Below, in pieces: positions 24,455-36,144 of a stretch of DNA of 64,000 nt. A model generated the notes under the pieces. It was not told the origin of the DNA. It searched no databases and saw only the letters and a program-made list of their open reading frames with translations. Both the position numbers and the translations under genes were made by a program. The stretch's first letter is position 1, and each line of letters opens with the position of its first letter. Source of the DNA: Haemaphysalis longicornis (lineage: Eukaryota > Arthropoda > Arachnida > Ixodida > Ixodidae). Where the stretch lies: contig CM023449.1 of NCBI GenBank assembly GCA_013339765.2, positions 35,224,853 through 35,288,852 of the forward strand, written 5' to 3'.

Positions 24455-24504
24455 TTTATCTGTAATGTATTCTTGCCCAAATCTATGTGAATTTTGAAGG
24501 TACC

Positions 24505-24737
24505 GTCATGGACAAATGGAATTCGACCACGAAAATGTCAATTGGAACACACGTAACTGAAAAATGCTGTTCGAGGAGGTCAAATAATGGCGCGCTGTTG
24601 GTATATTTGTAAACCCATATTTCCAAACTTTGTTGCTGTTATTAAGACCCGCGTCAATTTGACCTACATGAAAAGAAATTGCGCTACTTGTGTGTTCCGG
24701 CTCATACGGTCGTGTTCCCATTTCATTTGTCCATGAC
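24505..24737. mobile_element. 233-bp MITE with ~50-bp imperfect TIRs
   Basis: GTCATGGACAAATGG at 24505 is mirrored by CATTTGTCCATGAC ending at 24737. The arms stay similar for about 50 bp, sharing GGAACACAC. The centre is AT-rich and non-coding. Confidence 0.7.
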
Positions 24738-25200
24738 TACATGCTGACCGTTTTTCCTATTTCTTGCTCGTTAAGCGACAAAAATTTGTCGGGCGTAACT
24801 TGAGCATGCTTTCTAGCTTTGAAAGCGAAACCTCTAAACTCTATTGTGACAGGTACCTTTTATTTACACGTCCGCCCGTCGACACAGCAGCCATGCTCTT
24901 TTAACATCTTTCATTTATCCTAATTGTCCTGAATCCACCTCAGTTTAGCTAAGCCATCTTACTTCAGCCGAACCTATTTTATTCAAATTTCATCATAATC
25001 AACAACCTCTTAGGTCTATTGCAGGGCGAATGCCTTTCCTAGAGTCACTAAATAAGCTACGCTAAAGAGTACCTCCACTTCATGCACCCGGAAGCGTCTG
25101 GGGCCAGTTTGTTTCTGGCGTGCAGTGTTGCCATCTCTCCCAACGAAACCGCCGCCGGTTGTGACGGGCAGAATGTGACCGGCCGCTCTGCGTCCGCACA

Positions 25201-25239
<39 letters not shown>

Positions 25240-25477
25240 GGGCGCCCAGAAACAAAATGGCTGCGGCCATATGTAAACAAATATAACGTGGTGCCGACCG
25301 ACCAATGAAAATCCTGGCGGCACATAACAATGAGACAAAAGAGTGCCGATACTCTAAAAGCCTTTACTTAGTGACGCTAGCTTCTCCCATTGACCTTCAC
25401 CCGCTCCTGTTCTGCGCTGGCCGAGTCTATTCCTTGCCTTCGCATTGTCTTATTTCGTCCCGTCACGTCCCGGGATG
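24738..25477. other. no recognisable gene; (GA)n
   Basis: Contains (GA)n at 25203-25236. Short frames on both strands are by-products of the microsatellite. Confidence 0.5.
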
Positions 25478-25735
25478 TTGGTTTTAGGGTTTTATATTTT
25501 AACACGAAAGTGTTTTTTTTTGCCGGGATACACCAATATTTCACTGACGTAACAGTAACAGAAATGACGCCACTACACCTTTGCCGAAGCGACCCGCCGG
25601 CAGGCCGTCGTTCGCGCAAGCACACCCACAAGACAGCCGCCGACCCGCAAATTATGCTCAGCTGCAGATTTCGCTGCACATTTCACTTTCGTGTTTCACC
25701 GGTTCCTAGGAATCAACCACAGTTTTTTTGTCCAC
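25478..25735 (-). repeat. dispersed repeat family C, copy 1
   Basis: The reverse complement aligns with 58213-58490 over its whole length, sharing ATTTGCGGGTCGGCGGC, CTTGTGGGTGTGCTTG and CACTTTCGTGTTAAAATAT. The last is a short perfect hairpin (AACACTTTCGTGTT) followed by a TATA-like stretch. Non-coding. Confidence 0.75.
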
Positions 25736-26122
25736 ACTATTTACACACCGCATCAATATAGTAAAATCTGAAAACGAAAATAAAGATGACTAAGATGAAG
25801 AAAAAAAATATACTAGGATATTGTTTGGGGGCAGGCTCTATCTCGTCAGCTTTTTACTGACGGCGTGTAACGCCCTTCGAAAAATATTTCCTGTTACGCT
25901 ACTGTAGCCAATTAGTTCGTATCACCTAATCGTGTAACATTGGTCTGCACCTGATCCGTTGCCCCTAACAGCTTCGTCGTTCGTAAACCTTGCCGGCAAA
26001 ACGAAATCGCGAGCGGAGAGCAGAGAACCGCGGGCTGCCGATTTATACGAACAGTCTCAGTAAAGGCCTTGCTCTTTTTGATACCTGCAGATGTATATAA
26101 ATAAAGATAGACACAGATAGGG

Positions 26123-26123
<1 letters not shown>
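25736..26123. other. no recognisable gene
   Basis: AT-rich sequence with no recognised motif before the long (GA)n tract. Confidence 0.45.
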
Positions 26124-26203
<80 letters not shown>

Positions 26204-26204
26204 G

Positions 26205-26294
<90 letters not shown>
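26124..26294. repeat. (GA)n tract, slightly interrupted
   Basis: About 170 bp of GA repeats with occasional GGA and ATA interruptions. Confidence 0.97.
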
Positions 26295-26296
<2 letters not shown>

Positions 26297-27824
26297 ATCT
26301 AAAGGTCGGCCGAGGAATTCGGGAAGAAAGGGCATAAGGTCGTGCCATTTCCCGAAAACTTTGTTGATCCCATTCAGCATGATTACGTGGACGCCGCCGT
26401 GCAGTGCGAAGCGCGATCAAGCGGGAAACAGGGCATGGCGCTCGTCTGGGCGTGAGGTTGTCTCCTCGCTTCGGGAGACCCCAGTGCGAACGCCGGTGTG
26501 GAGGCGGCGCCAGGACTGAGTGGATTGTCGATGCATGACTTGGCCGCGTGCAGCTGCCGTGAAAAGGCCCACATCCGGAGGCAGCGGCCCGATCACGCCG
26601 CTTGCTGAGGCGGAGGAGTACGACAGCCGCCCAGCCTGCGGGACTATTTGTTTACGCGTACGCTTTACGAGGGCGTGCAGAAGCGCGCTTCTGCTAACTG
26701 CACGTCCCCGTTTGTCCCGTTACGATAGAGTGCAGGCTTAGAACGACGGCGGAAACCGACGAGTACACGCAGGAAACGTCGAAAAAGGTTAGCGCAAGAC
26801 AGCTAGAATGATTGGCTTCGCTTTGGTGCCTCGGAAGGGAGGGGCGAGGAGGAGAATTCACCCTACATTTCGCGGTGCCCTTATTACCTCACAGCACGCG
26901 CATGCTCAGTGAAATGCGTATTTGAATTTTTGAAACACTCGCGTCCTTTGCAGTTCTGCAGTGCCCTGCATTGGTGTACTATATACTAATCAGGAACCAG
27001 GTGCCTTAACATTCTGCAGTGAAAGATTTACCTCAGATGTCGACGGGAACAATTGAACGCCTTGATAATATTATCATTAGTGACAAGTGTCCGCAATTTG
27101 ATTCAAGCGATTTTTTTTTTCAAACGAAAAAAGTACGCCCCCAAATTTAAAAAAAAAATATTTTATAGGCGTTGCGCGCTAAAATGCTAAACGTGTTACA
27201 AATTCACGTTTGCTGTCTCTTCAAACGTGTCATAATCGAAGACGGTGGGGCCTGTTCAGCACGCTGGCTATCTAAAACAAAATTAAGTTGTTTCCCCCTT
27301 TTGTTATGAGTAAGATTAGCAGCTCGACGCGAAGAGACCCGAGTTATAAACCGCGGACAGCTTGTCTTTTTGAACCAGCCTTTTGACAATTGTGTTGCGA
27401 AGCAACACACTTGTACTAAAGCGACGAATGTAGTCCGTGGCTCAAAGTATTGTCCCGAGTTCATCGTGGTCATAATTTTGCAATGATAGCTGTAGTGTTG
27501 ACATTTTGCGGAATTTGGGATGATAGTAGCGCAACCTAAAATGCTGAGAAGTTTCGGTTATTCTTTATGAGGAGTTTTGAGGTACTTTCTACGGGTGCCG
27601 CCGACTGGATGCGAGTCGGCTGTGGTGACGGAGTCCTTCAAAATGGCGCAGGGGAAAATACTTGCAATAAATTAGCTATGTTGAAACCAGAGCAAAAAGC
27701 GGCGGACTGTGACAGCTAAAGCAGGCATTGTGCGCCCAGTGCCAACAGCAGTGCGAGAACTTCTTGTTTACGTGTATTTCGTAACTTTCATTGTTAACCG
27801 CGCCGTTATTGCTGTTGTTAAATG
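26295..27824. other. no recognisable gene
   Basis: A GC-rich block at 26380-26760, then AT-rich sequence. No known domain or repeat copy recognised. Confidence 0.45.
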
Positions 27825-27990
27825 ATGATGATAAATTCTTTTATTAGGAAGGGGAGGACCGAAGGTCGCTGGAGGGGGAAGAGGGGGAATAGGGAGGGAG
27901 GTAGGCGCACACTAAATCACGCTCGCCAGGCCACTGGCAACGCCAAACTGGGCTAAGGTCACCAGGTGTTAAACAGATGTGCATTACATT
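27825..27990 (-). mobile_element. LINE 3' UTR end with CAT-repeat tail
   Basis: The minus strand ends CCTAATAAAAGAATTTATCA followed by CATCAT: a polyadenylation signal followed by a trinucleotide tail, preceded by a C/T-rich 3' UTR. This is the usual form of 5'-truncated LINE copies in this window. No coding part is left. Confidence 0.55.
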
Positions 27991-30302
27991 TAAGCGCAAA
28001 TAGCTCGTTTGGGAAGGTTATAAGCCCCGCCTAAATTTCGTTTGCTTTTGCCGGCCTCAGCCAATCGCACAGCTGGTCATCTATGACATCATAGGTTCTG
28101 TTGCGGGAAATGAGCTAGTGGGTCGCGCGGACATTTCCCGCTTTCCTAATTATATAGCTTATTTGAGCGAAGCGTGCGTTAAAAGTGGTGTCAGTATGAT
28201 TCTAACGAGGCAATCTTTTGAATGAACCCAACGTGTGTTTTTTAGACCGGTAGACCGAGGTGGAAACCTCGGTCTACTGGTGGGCGAAAGCGACACAAGC
28301 ATAGTATGACCGAGTGTAACCAATCTTCGCCCAAAACCGCTCAGTGCGTTTGATCGGGAACGAGATTCTGGTTATCGCGTATCGTGCCTCTGCGATGTCG
28401 ATGTTATATTTAGCGGCACACTGGGCACTGCAGTGAAATATGGCTGCGCACCGCAAGCGTCAGTTGCCCGAAGAGGCGATGTAGTGCTTAGTATAGCAGC
28501 TGCATCAGGCACTGACTCCACGGGACTGAAAGCATTGCTATGTGCGAAACCTACAAAGCCGTGGAAGTCTGAAGAAACGCGAATCAACCCAATACCCTCC
28601 CGATGTGACTGCGAAGTGGCTTCCGAGTTCTCGCTGCGTGTTTTTGTGATTGCGTGGAGGCCTTCATATTGTTGTCGCTTTTGTTTTTTTCTTTTTTAAA
28701 ATTGTCTCGGGAGTATGTTGTTTCACTGAGGCTTTTTAATAGCGAAGCTGTTTAGCAAATTGTAATTTTTCCTTCCGCAGTTAAAAAACCAAGAAAATTT
28801 CCAGCGACCGTGCGCGCGTACCTCACGACGACCGCCCAACGTCCCCGGACACCTTTGTCAAGCCAAGCATACCCGCTTAAGAAGACTGGCCAAGATTGCC
28901 AAAAAACCCAAGACACTCCTGCATTCACCGTAATCACGGCAATACTTGCTCGGAAGGAGAAAGACACGTCATAGCGGACGCCCCTCCAAGGTGATGTCCA
29001 ATGATTATCACTTCCAAAAAATGAAGCAAGCTCACAGGTATAGCAACAATGATGGAGTAAGTCATAAAACAGGAGGCCAGATAGAATTAGCAATAAATTG
29101 GTAGTAAGTAGTCACACATATTTATCTTTTTTTTTGAGTTTGTGCATAAAAAAACTAGAGATCCATCCGTCTATTGACAAGAAGTATCGACTTCATCTGC
29201 GTATTTCAAAGTTCCAAGCAGCGTGAATGTATAATTTTTTTTTGCTTTTATATCCTTGAAATGCTACCCCGATACCACCGCAATCCCATAGGTAGTTGTG
29301 TTGCTTCAGGAAACGTGGCCATATGGGTGTCTTTCATTGGTTCTATTGACAAGTGCTGTGGGACAAAGAAAGGAACTATAAATAGGTTTTACTATTTTGC
29401 ATGACGTCCTAACGCTTGTCACAATACATGGTCCTCGGATGGCAAAAGTAATATAGCCTTCACACCGAAATCTTAAGAATGGTGCATTCACACTCTAGCT
29501 TCATTGTCTCTATCAGAGCATCTGGGAAAACGTTTCGCGCTGAATTAAGCCCAATAAAAAGAGTTTTAACTAGTTTGCAGAACCAGTGGACGGGTTATTC
29601 AATTCGCACAAGCAAACAGACACGATCGAACGTTTACCGATGAATACCAGAAAGGATAGGCAGGAAATAGTTAAATCGCCGGGCTAAAGGACCGCAGACT
29701 TTTTAAAACAGCGCTTTCGTTGTTTCCACGACTCGAAAGTTAGCGAAATTGTTTGAGGGCTCATAGCATGTTCAACAGCCTACTTGAATTTATTTTGTGC
29801 GCAATAATATCTAGTGCTCCTTCTATAATTTTGAGTGATACCTTTGTTAGAAATAATGCCCCCATCATGACTAGAAGTCTACCGAACAATGTTATGCGAG
29901 AATAGGACGTATGCTTCAAACGCGAAGTCACTGTAACAGTTGCAGCGCCGTTCTGACTGCTCTGTCATTTATAAATCTCTGTTCCTCTAGAAAATAGCAC
30001 CAACTAAATAACTACAATCAATAAGCGGCCTCATTCCTTTAAAAGGCACAGCAGACATACTATTAGTGCGGACCGGAAAATAGCGCTATACCACGAAGAC
30101 GATGATAGTGCACGCCTACGCTGCAGACTTGCTGTTATTCTTTTTGCTGTTCTGTTCTGACTGCCTTCCGAGAGATTCACCGACGGCTGAATGGCTCGTC
30201 GATGCGAGACCGGCTCCTCACGCATTGGCCGTAAAAGAGGCATCTGGAGCCAACGGCCCGGGCCTCGAGGGACCCTTAATGAGGAACGCACGGGCCCGCG
30301 TC
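27991..30302. other. no recognisable gene; one strong hairpin
   Basis: AT-rich sequence with no known domain. A 16-bp hairpin lies at 28246-28281 (separate entry). Confidence 0.45.
28246..28281. repeat. 16-bp stem, 4-base loop hairpin
   Basis: ACCGGTAGACCGAGGT, loop GGAA, ACCTCGGTCTACTGGT; 15 of 16 positions pair. No surrounding element boundary is visible. Confidence 0.7.
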
Positions 30303-30592
30303 GCTTCTCGTTCGGGACCATTGAGTTCCTCCTTGCAGGTCTCTCGCAAACGAGCGCTCCTCGAATAGTCTGGATCATTTCAAACCTTCGAACGGTGTGC
30401 CGCAAGGTCGGCCTCTGCTGCCAGTGCTGTTCCCCTGGTAGTGACGTCACGCCGCCAGTGCATTCCCGTGGCAGTGACGTAACGTTCGGTTCAGCCAGTA
30501 CGATGCGGCCTAACGGATTTTTTTTCTGGGCCTATTTAGTACTCGGCTTTGGATCCGTTAAAGAACTGCCTTCAGTGCCGCTTCGCGCGTTC
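30303..30592 (+). repeat. left arm of a long inverted repeat (family G)
   Basis: Aligns to the reverse complement of 31393-31650 over nearly its full length, sharing TTCTCGTTCGGGACCATTGA and AAGGTCGGCCTCTGCTGCCA. The left arm carries an extra segment of about 33 bp near 30446-30480 that looks like a local duplication (GCAGTGACGT). Non-coding. Confidence 0.8.
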
Positions 30593-31114
30593 AGAGGAAC
30601 GGAACGAAACGGTTTTTTTTAAGTAACGGTGTATAGGCGGTGGCTTTAGTAGAAATTACGTCGAAACGTGGATAACTTTTAATGACCGCCGGACAAATAT
30701 AAACGTTTCGCAGGAGTTCCGGTGACTAGGAAATGGCGAAGGGTACACCTAAAAGTTTTAAGAGACGCTCGTAAACATCCCAAATCGTTTTGTGTTTGAA
30801 ACACGGCTTTATCTACCGCCGCTAATTTATCTTGTGTGTTGATAAACTTGAGCAAAAGCAACACTTCATACAACCTTTTACTCAAAAGGCAACAAACTAT
30901 CTTGTGTTGAAAAGATTGTAATCTTTCCAAGAATGTTTACGTCATATCTGGATGGCGCCTTTGAGAGGCTTAAGTTAGTCTGGCACGCCAGCAAATGGGG
31001 AACACTGTGCCTACTTGAACTTTGCTGACAACATCGTACCATTAAGTAGGCTCGGAAAATACTTGTTATGAACAAATCAGAAACTGGGAAGAAAAAGCTG
31101 AGTCATGGGTACAA
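30593..31114. other. spacer inside inverted repeat; no gene
   Basis: Unique-looking AT-rich sequence between the two arms of family G. No open frame of note. Confidence 0.45.
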
Positions 31115-31262
31115 GTATGATGATTGTGGGCTTTCACGCACGAAGCTGCACCCGGGCCATAAGGCGCGCCGTTGTGGAGCTCCTGATTAATTTCGAGCAT
31201 CTAGGGATCTTAGCGTGTGCCGAAATGACGACACACGCACGTTTCCGATTTTAGATGGGCAC
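31115..31262 (-). mobile_element. degenerate SINE family A copy
   Basis: Recognisable blocks are AAGGCGCGCCGTTGTGGAG, TTAATTTCGAGCATCTAGGG and CGAAATGACGACACACGCAC. It lies between the arms of inverted repeat G and lacks the tRNA head. Confidence 0.6.
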
Positions 31263-31392
31263 CAAATAAAAAACCTAAAAATTTAAAGTAACGCAAAACA
31301 TCCAAGCATTGACGTTGACCTTCAGCAGACTTATGAAATACCAAATGAAGGTTATTTACTTGGAATATTTCAAACATTCAAGCCGCAACCGC

Positions 31393-31650
31393 GAACGCGC
31401 GCACTGGTACTGAAGGCAGTTCCTTAGCGGCTTCAAAGCCGAATACGAAATACGCCCAGAAAAAGAAAGCTGTTAGGCCATATCGTATTGGCTCAATAAA
31501 ACGTTACGTCACTGCCAGGGGAACAGCACTGGCAGCAGAGGCCGACCTTGCGGTATATCATTCGAAGGTTTGAAATGATTCAGACTATTCGAGGAGCGCT
31601 TGAAGGCGAGAGACCTGTAAGGAGGAACTCAATGGTCCCGAACGAGAAGC
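31393..31650 (-). repeat. right arm of the long inverted repeat (family G)
   Basis: Inverted partner of 30303-30592 at roughly 85-90% identity by eye. It stops 24 bp before the pogo-like element begins. Confidence 0.8.
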
Positions 31651-31986
31651 AAACTTGAGGGCACGTTTTGTGGTAGAGTTGAACCGCATCATAACGAACA
31701 CTGATATAGCGAAGTATCGGCTACAGTGAACTTAATAAAATATTTTGTTGGGCACGCTTCATTTCCGTGACAGTTATTCTTTTTAACACGAAACCGAAAC
31801 GGCAAGGGCCTCGGGATATGGGCTGCATCGAATGAATATTTGTCTCGCTCTAGGCACAAACTAGAAAGTTAGCATAAAGAAAGGAAAATGAAAAAGGGCC
31901 CATCTCCCCGCGATGGGGACTCGAGTAAATGCGTCGCATAGGGGGTGGGTGTATTGCGTTAACGTTTAGTGTTTGGGGAGTTGGTG

Positions 31987-32266
31987 GTAGTGAATGCGTT
32001 GTATCAGCAGCTTCTTGAGGTAGTTTGAATGAGTCAAGGATATAAGGCGCGTTCGTAGCCTTTCATTCTGTGTCGGTTTTGTGGCGCAGTGGGAAGAGCA
32101 CCATGTACCTCGCGTTCCGCCCACAGGTAGTGAATGCGTTGTATCAGCAGCTTCTTGACGTAGTTTGAATGAGTGAAGGATATAAGGCGCGTTCGTAGCC
32201 TTTCATTCTGTGTCGGCTTTGTGGCGCAGTGGGTAGAGCACCATGTGCCTTGCGTTCCGCCCGCAG
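31987..32266 (+). repeat. 140-bp tandem duplication containing a tRNA-like head
   Basis: Unit 31987-32126 and unit 32127-32266 are about 95% identical, each starting GTAGTGAATGCGTTGTATCA and ending in GTTCCGCCC(A/G)CAG. Each holds an A-box-like TGGCGCAGTGGG. Only the second unit continues into the SINE body. Confidence 0.85.
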
Positions 32267-32476
32267 GGTCGTGGGATCGAAACCAGGCGCCGGTAAGTAT
32301 TATTTTTTTATATAGTGTAGGGGAGGGGTGCGGACATGTTGTTGAGAGCGAGGAGGGTAGCGTGATGCGGGAGAGGAGGAGTGGGGTAGAGGGCGCACCT
32401 GGAACGGCTGTTGCGGACGCCAACGCCGACAACGCCGGGTGACATCGTGAGTTAAAGAAATGGTCGGCATTTAAAA
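32210..32476 (+). mobile_element. tRNA-derived SINE family B, full head and body
   Basis: The head has an A box TGGCGCAGTGGG (32221-32232) and a degenerate B box GGGATCGAAACC (32273-32284). After a T/A-rich step comes the body shared with bases 1-112 and an A-rich end (TTAAAGAAATG, then AAAAAAA). It lies within the split pogo-like element. The body differs completely from SINE family A. Confidence 0.75.
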
Positions 32477-32814
32477 AAACCCGGAAATATCTCCCCGGCA
32501 TTTTTTTCGAATCATCTCAACAAATGAGGGAAACCTTAGTTGTCCGACGGAAAAACACGTTTGACTGATCTCATTTAGCGTTCTTATGTTCCGGTCCATT
32601 TAGTTTAAAATGCCACCAGGAGTCATGTATACGTTATGTCGTTTATAGTTGGATCGAAGCCGGGAAGAATGCAATTTATATCTGTGATTTTTGGGCGAGC
32701 CAGATCGCCGAATTGTCAGAGTCAATTTTCACCTCTACTGTTACAAGGAATATCGGTTATAGGAAGCTGATTTGCTCCACCGACACTGCTTCGTTATAAC
32801 GAGACTAGGCTGTA

Positions 32815-33204
32815 TTTCTGTCCCCTAATACGTGGCATTGTCTTTGCGCGTGGAGTACCATTGGCAGCACTAGGACAAAAGCCTTAAGTTCCTCAACAAA
32901 CGCAAAAACTGACCATTGTAGTAGGCGTCATCATCTGTAGGATGATCGGTGTTAAAGTAGTACGGCCACAAAATGTTCAAAGCTGAGATAACTATGTAAA
33001 CGTCTTCCTTTTTTCCGGAAATATCTCCCAGCAAGTTCCACCAGAAATCGTTCAATATAACATATTGCCGCGAACCATGCATTGGGTTTGTTTATTTGTG
33101 TTTTGCTTTTGCCGCCCGGCTGCGCCCGTCTGTGTTATCGGAGTTGTCTGTGTCGCAAGGGAGGCGCGTGTTGTGTTCTTTCTTTCTGTGCCGCATGTGT
33201 AATC
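32815..33204. other. no recognisable gene
   Basis: Short unique stretch between the pogo-like element and the LTR-like repeat. Confidence 0.4.
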
Positions 33205-33480
33205 TCCTCTGATAGGGAGAGCGTTCCGAACTAGCGTGAACCGTCTAGAATAATCTTCGTTGTTCTACAGTGTTCTGGATGCGATTCGACTGTTCGAGAA
33301 GCCCTCGCGCCGAGAGATAAATGACCGCTAAGCAGACGCCGCGGCATTCGATTCACCGCAGCTCGCTTGCGCAAGTCAGTTTGTTGACTCTTGCTTGTGT
33401 TGACTCTGGGGAGCACAAGTTCGCTCCAATAAACTTGTTTTCCTTGAAGGCAACGGCGTCGTCTTTGACTACGTGACAAT
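33205..33480 (+). repeat. LTR-like repeat, copy 1
   Basis: Aligns with the reverse complement of 36436-36745. Shared features are TCGCGCCGAGAGATAAAT, GAGCACAAGTTCGCTCCA directly followed by (A/T)(A/T)TAAACTTGTTTT, and a common end GTGACAATATTT or close to it. AATAAA ~60 bp before a fixed end resembles the R-U5 part of an LTR. No gag/pol is nearby, so at most a solo LTR. The 5' boundary is uncertain. Confidence 0.55.
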
Positions 33481-34489
33481 ATTTTAAAGCCATTTTAATC
33501 TTTTCCCGTACGGGAAAGCGCACAACGGATACACTTTCGCAACGGGCATCAGCATGACGCCATCCGCTCCTCCTAGCCCTAAACTGTCGACGCAAGGGCC
33601 CCCGTGACGTGGCAAACGCGCTGGCTGCGGTTGGTGCATGCGTTTCCTCCGTGTAACGCGCGCATTGGGGATGAGATTTTTTTTTTGGCTAGTACTTGTT
33701 TGTCTTTTTCTACTCGAAAAACAGCATGAAGGGGAAAATATAGGTTTACTAATAACAGTTTTTAAAAACAGTCTTTTTTGGTTTATTACTGAACTTTCTT
33801 CTCTAGTGGCGCGCCACTGCTGTCGAGGCTACTCATTTTTCCGCTGAATAAGCTCCCGAACCTCCGTTAGCCGCCAGATGTCATTCGCCTCAAATGTAAT
33901 TTAGTATATTCGTGTAGCGCCGAATGAATGACATTTAGACCGAATGACATTTCCTCTAAATGTCATTAGATCTGCCGTGTGACAGAGGCATAAGTGTGCT
34001 AACCACTGCGCTATCCCGGCTCCACGCTGTAGTATGGAGCGAGAGTTTAATCCGCGCCGCGTGACAGGTGAACGTGACAGTGTGTGCCTAGAAAAGGTGC
34101 ACGCTGAGGAGAGTCTTTCTGTCAGGGTAATTCACTTCCGAAATTCGAAGAAATTGAAGCGATTAGAGATGCGAAAACGCGATGCGGCGACGGAGAATTC
34201 TTTGATAATCGCTGGTTTTCGCCTTAAAATCACGCGAGCAGATGTAAGTGCCCTAGGATTTTTTTCTCCATCTCCGAGCATGGGGACTACGAGGCAATCC
34301 TTATCCTGATAAGACAACGAGGGCGATTGCCGTTTATCAGTGCGGACGCAATCGTGTGTCATGGTCCCTCACCTAAGCCCTCTCTGTGGCCAATTTACTG
34401 GTGTCCCACCCCACGGGCAACAACCGGGGCGCACACTCACGACGGATACGGTGACTGGACTGCTTTGAAGAAAGCCATGAACTCCGCTT
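33481..34489. other. no recognisable gene; AATGACATTT palindromes
   Basis: At 33868-33985 the word AATGACATTT or its complement AAATGTCATT occurs about five times in both orientations, bounded by CCGCCAGATGTCATT and AATGTCATTAGATCTGC. This is probably a small inverted-repeat element. A minus-strand A-box-like TAGCGCAGTGG at about 34004 suggests a degraded tRNA-like head. Confidence 0.4.
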
Positions 34490-34732
34490 TTAAAATGAAA
34501 ATAAAACACTTTCACGTTAAAATATAAAACCCGAAAACGAACAACCCTAAGTATAACGTACTCGTTAGTACTAAAGGTTGCTTCTCCGCAAGAATACCCT
34601 GTTTGCAAGGGTGCACCCTTGACAGGCCACTTATTGCTTCGTTGAACTGGCGCCATTTCCGTGACGGATATGACGTGATTGAAATATTTGTGTGTCCGGA
34701 AATAAAACACTTTCGTGTTAAAAAGGCCTATG
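34490..34732 (+). repeat. dispersed repeat family C, copy 2
   Basis: Shares with 58430-58620 the blocks TACTAAAGGTTGC, TTTCCGTGACGGATATGACG and the terminal ATAAAACACTTTCGTGTTAA. The CACTTTC(A/G)(T/C)GTT hairpin appears at both ends of the copy. Confidence 0.7.
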
Positions 34733-36144
34733 ATTACTAACTCGCTAATGCGAAATTCGTGAGCAGTGCGAACTGCAGGATCCCTTCGTGCAGTGTCCAG
34801 AGCGAACAGCAGGAAGGGATTGCGTTATCGGCGAACGCATGGCGGCGCGCGCTACTCTGCTGTTAACTCGCAGCGCGTCGCCGTTGCTGTAAGCCGTGTT
34901 TGAACCTCCCGCGCAAATATCACGTAGTTCGAATGAGCCGCGCAACGAGGATCGCGACGAAGGGCTGATGTACGTGCAGCACACAGCGCGTGCTGGCTTC
35001 TGTGGCATGGCCTCGGCATACTGTTCTCGCCCTCCCACTTTCGCCATACTTTCATCCTACGCTTTCTTGTGGGCTCATATTCGCCGGCCTGTTCACTCTA
35101 TCAGTAATCTCGTAGCACGTGGTTGCCGGGGGTCGTTTCGTGCCGCCTCGCAATACTGCCCTCCTCCTCACACTTTCGCCAGACTGTCTTCCTTCGTTTT
35201 CCTTCTGTCTTCGGTGTTCTCTTCGCCCGTTCAGTTACGATGCCGGCGACGCCGTCAAACCACAGTGGCGGACGCTTAAGTGCGGCACACTAAAAGCTGC
35301 ATGGGTGGCGCTGCCAGCTTTATATTGTTGTGACTCTACATGGCCAGCAAAAAAGCACGAAACAATTAAACGAAGTTCGTTGGAGTATGCTAACCAATTT
35401 TTTTTATTACTTGGTGTACGTCACATGCTCAGATACAAGAGTTGTCGGCAGGTACCACGCTAAAGTTACTAACATCATGAGACGACGTCATGTTATTTCG
35501 AAACTTTATTTGTTCGTTTTGATTCCGTTGTTTAGGCACATCTTCACATTGTTTACACCATTCCAGCATTCCCGCTTAAAACATTAACGTTCAAGTTCAC
35601 ATGGTATCCGAAGCCACAAAAAGTCCGCGTAAATCTTCAGTAGAAGCCGCACACAGGTTGGCCTCATATTTACAGGAGATGGTTAGACTGAAAACGCTGG
35701 GAGATATTCAGAGCCATTTTTACCTTGAGTATACTGACACTGCGCAAAAGTTTAGATTTCACTCATGTGCGTTGCTGCCGATCGCCGTTTTTTTAACTTG
35801 CTCTCTCTGCTTATTCCCGAAAGATCAACTGAGCGCATTCCCGTAGTTCCTGTACTTATGCAGCGCAGCCATTGCAGACTGGAAAGAGGCAAGGCGCCAA
35901 CTATGGTTTCCTCCAGTGTGACCACGTGCACTCTGAGAAATTGCGCTTCGCTCCGCTGGGAAGCTCCCCGTCGAAGACATTCATCAGCGTTCTACGACTA
36001 TGACATACGATGTCCAACAACGAAATGGGTTTTCGTGTTTTCGGAAGGACCTTTGGGACGTTATGGCGGAGAATATGTGATGTCGGAGTCGCCCTCCTTG
36101 CGAGAGTATAGCGAAAAAGAGCCGATGACAATGAACTGGCTTAC
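34733..36144. other. probable intron; no further exon found
   Basis: Downstream, in gene orientation, of the GABA-B exon. There is an imperfect direct repeat of about 55 bp (around 35010-35065 and 35143-35200, CACTTTCGCCA core). No minus-strand frame resembles the next part of a GABA-B ligand-binding domain. Confidence 0.5.

Larger units (their letters stand above)
31674..32814. mobile_element. pogo/Tigger-like element interrupted by SINE family B
   Basis: The left end TAGAGTTGAACCGCATCATA and the inverted right end TACAGCCTAGTCTCGTTATA resemble the TIRs of 9999-10621; both contain an ATAACGAA core. Subterminal sequence is non-coding. The middle (about 31880-32476) consists of other repeats, so the element was split by later insertions. 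Confidence 0.55.

Noticed and set aside
34896..35463. Overlapping 114- and 127-codon plus frames upstream of the GABA-B exon
   Set aside because: They fall on the opposite strand to the gene and include an imperfect direct repeat; no domain.
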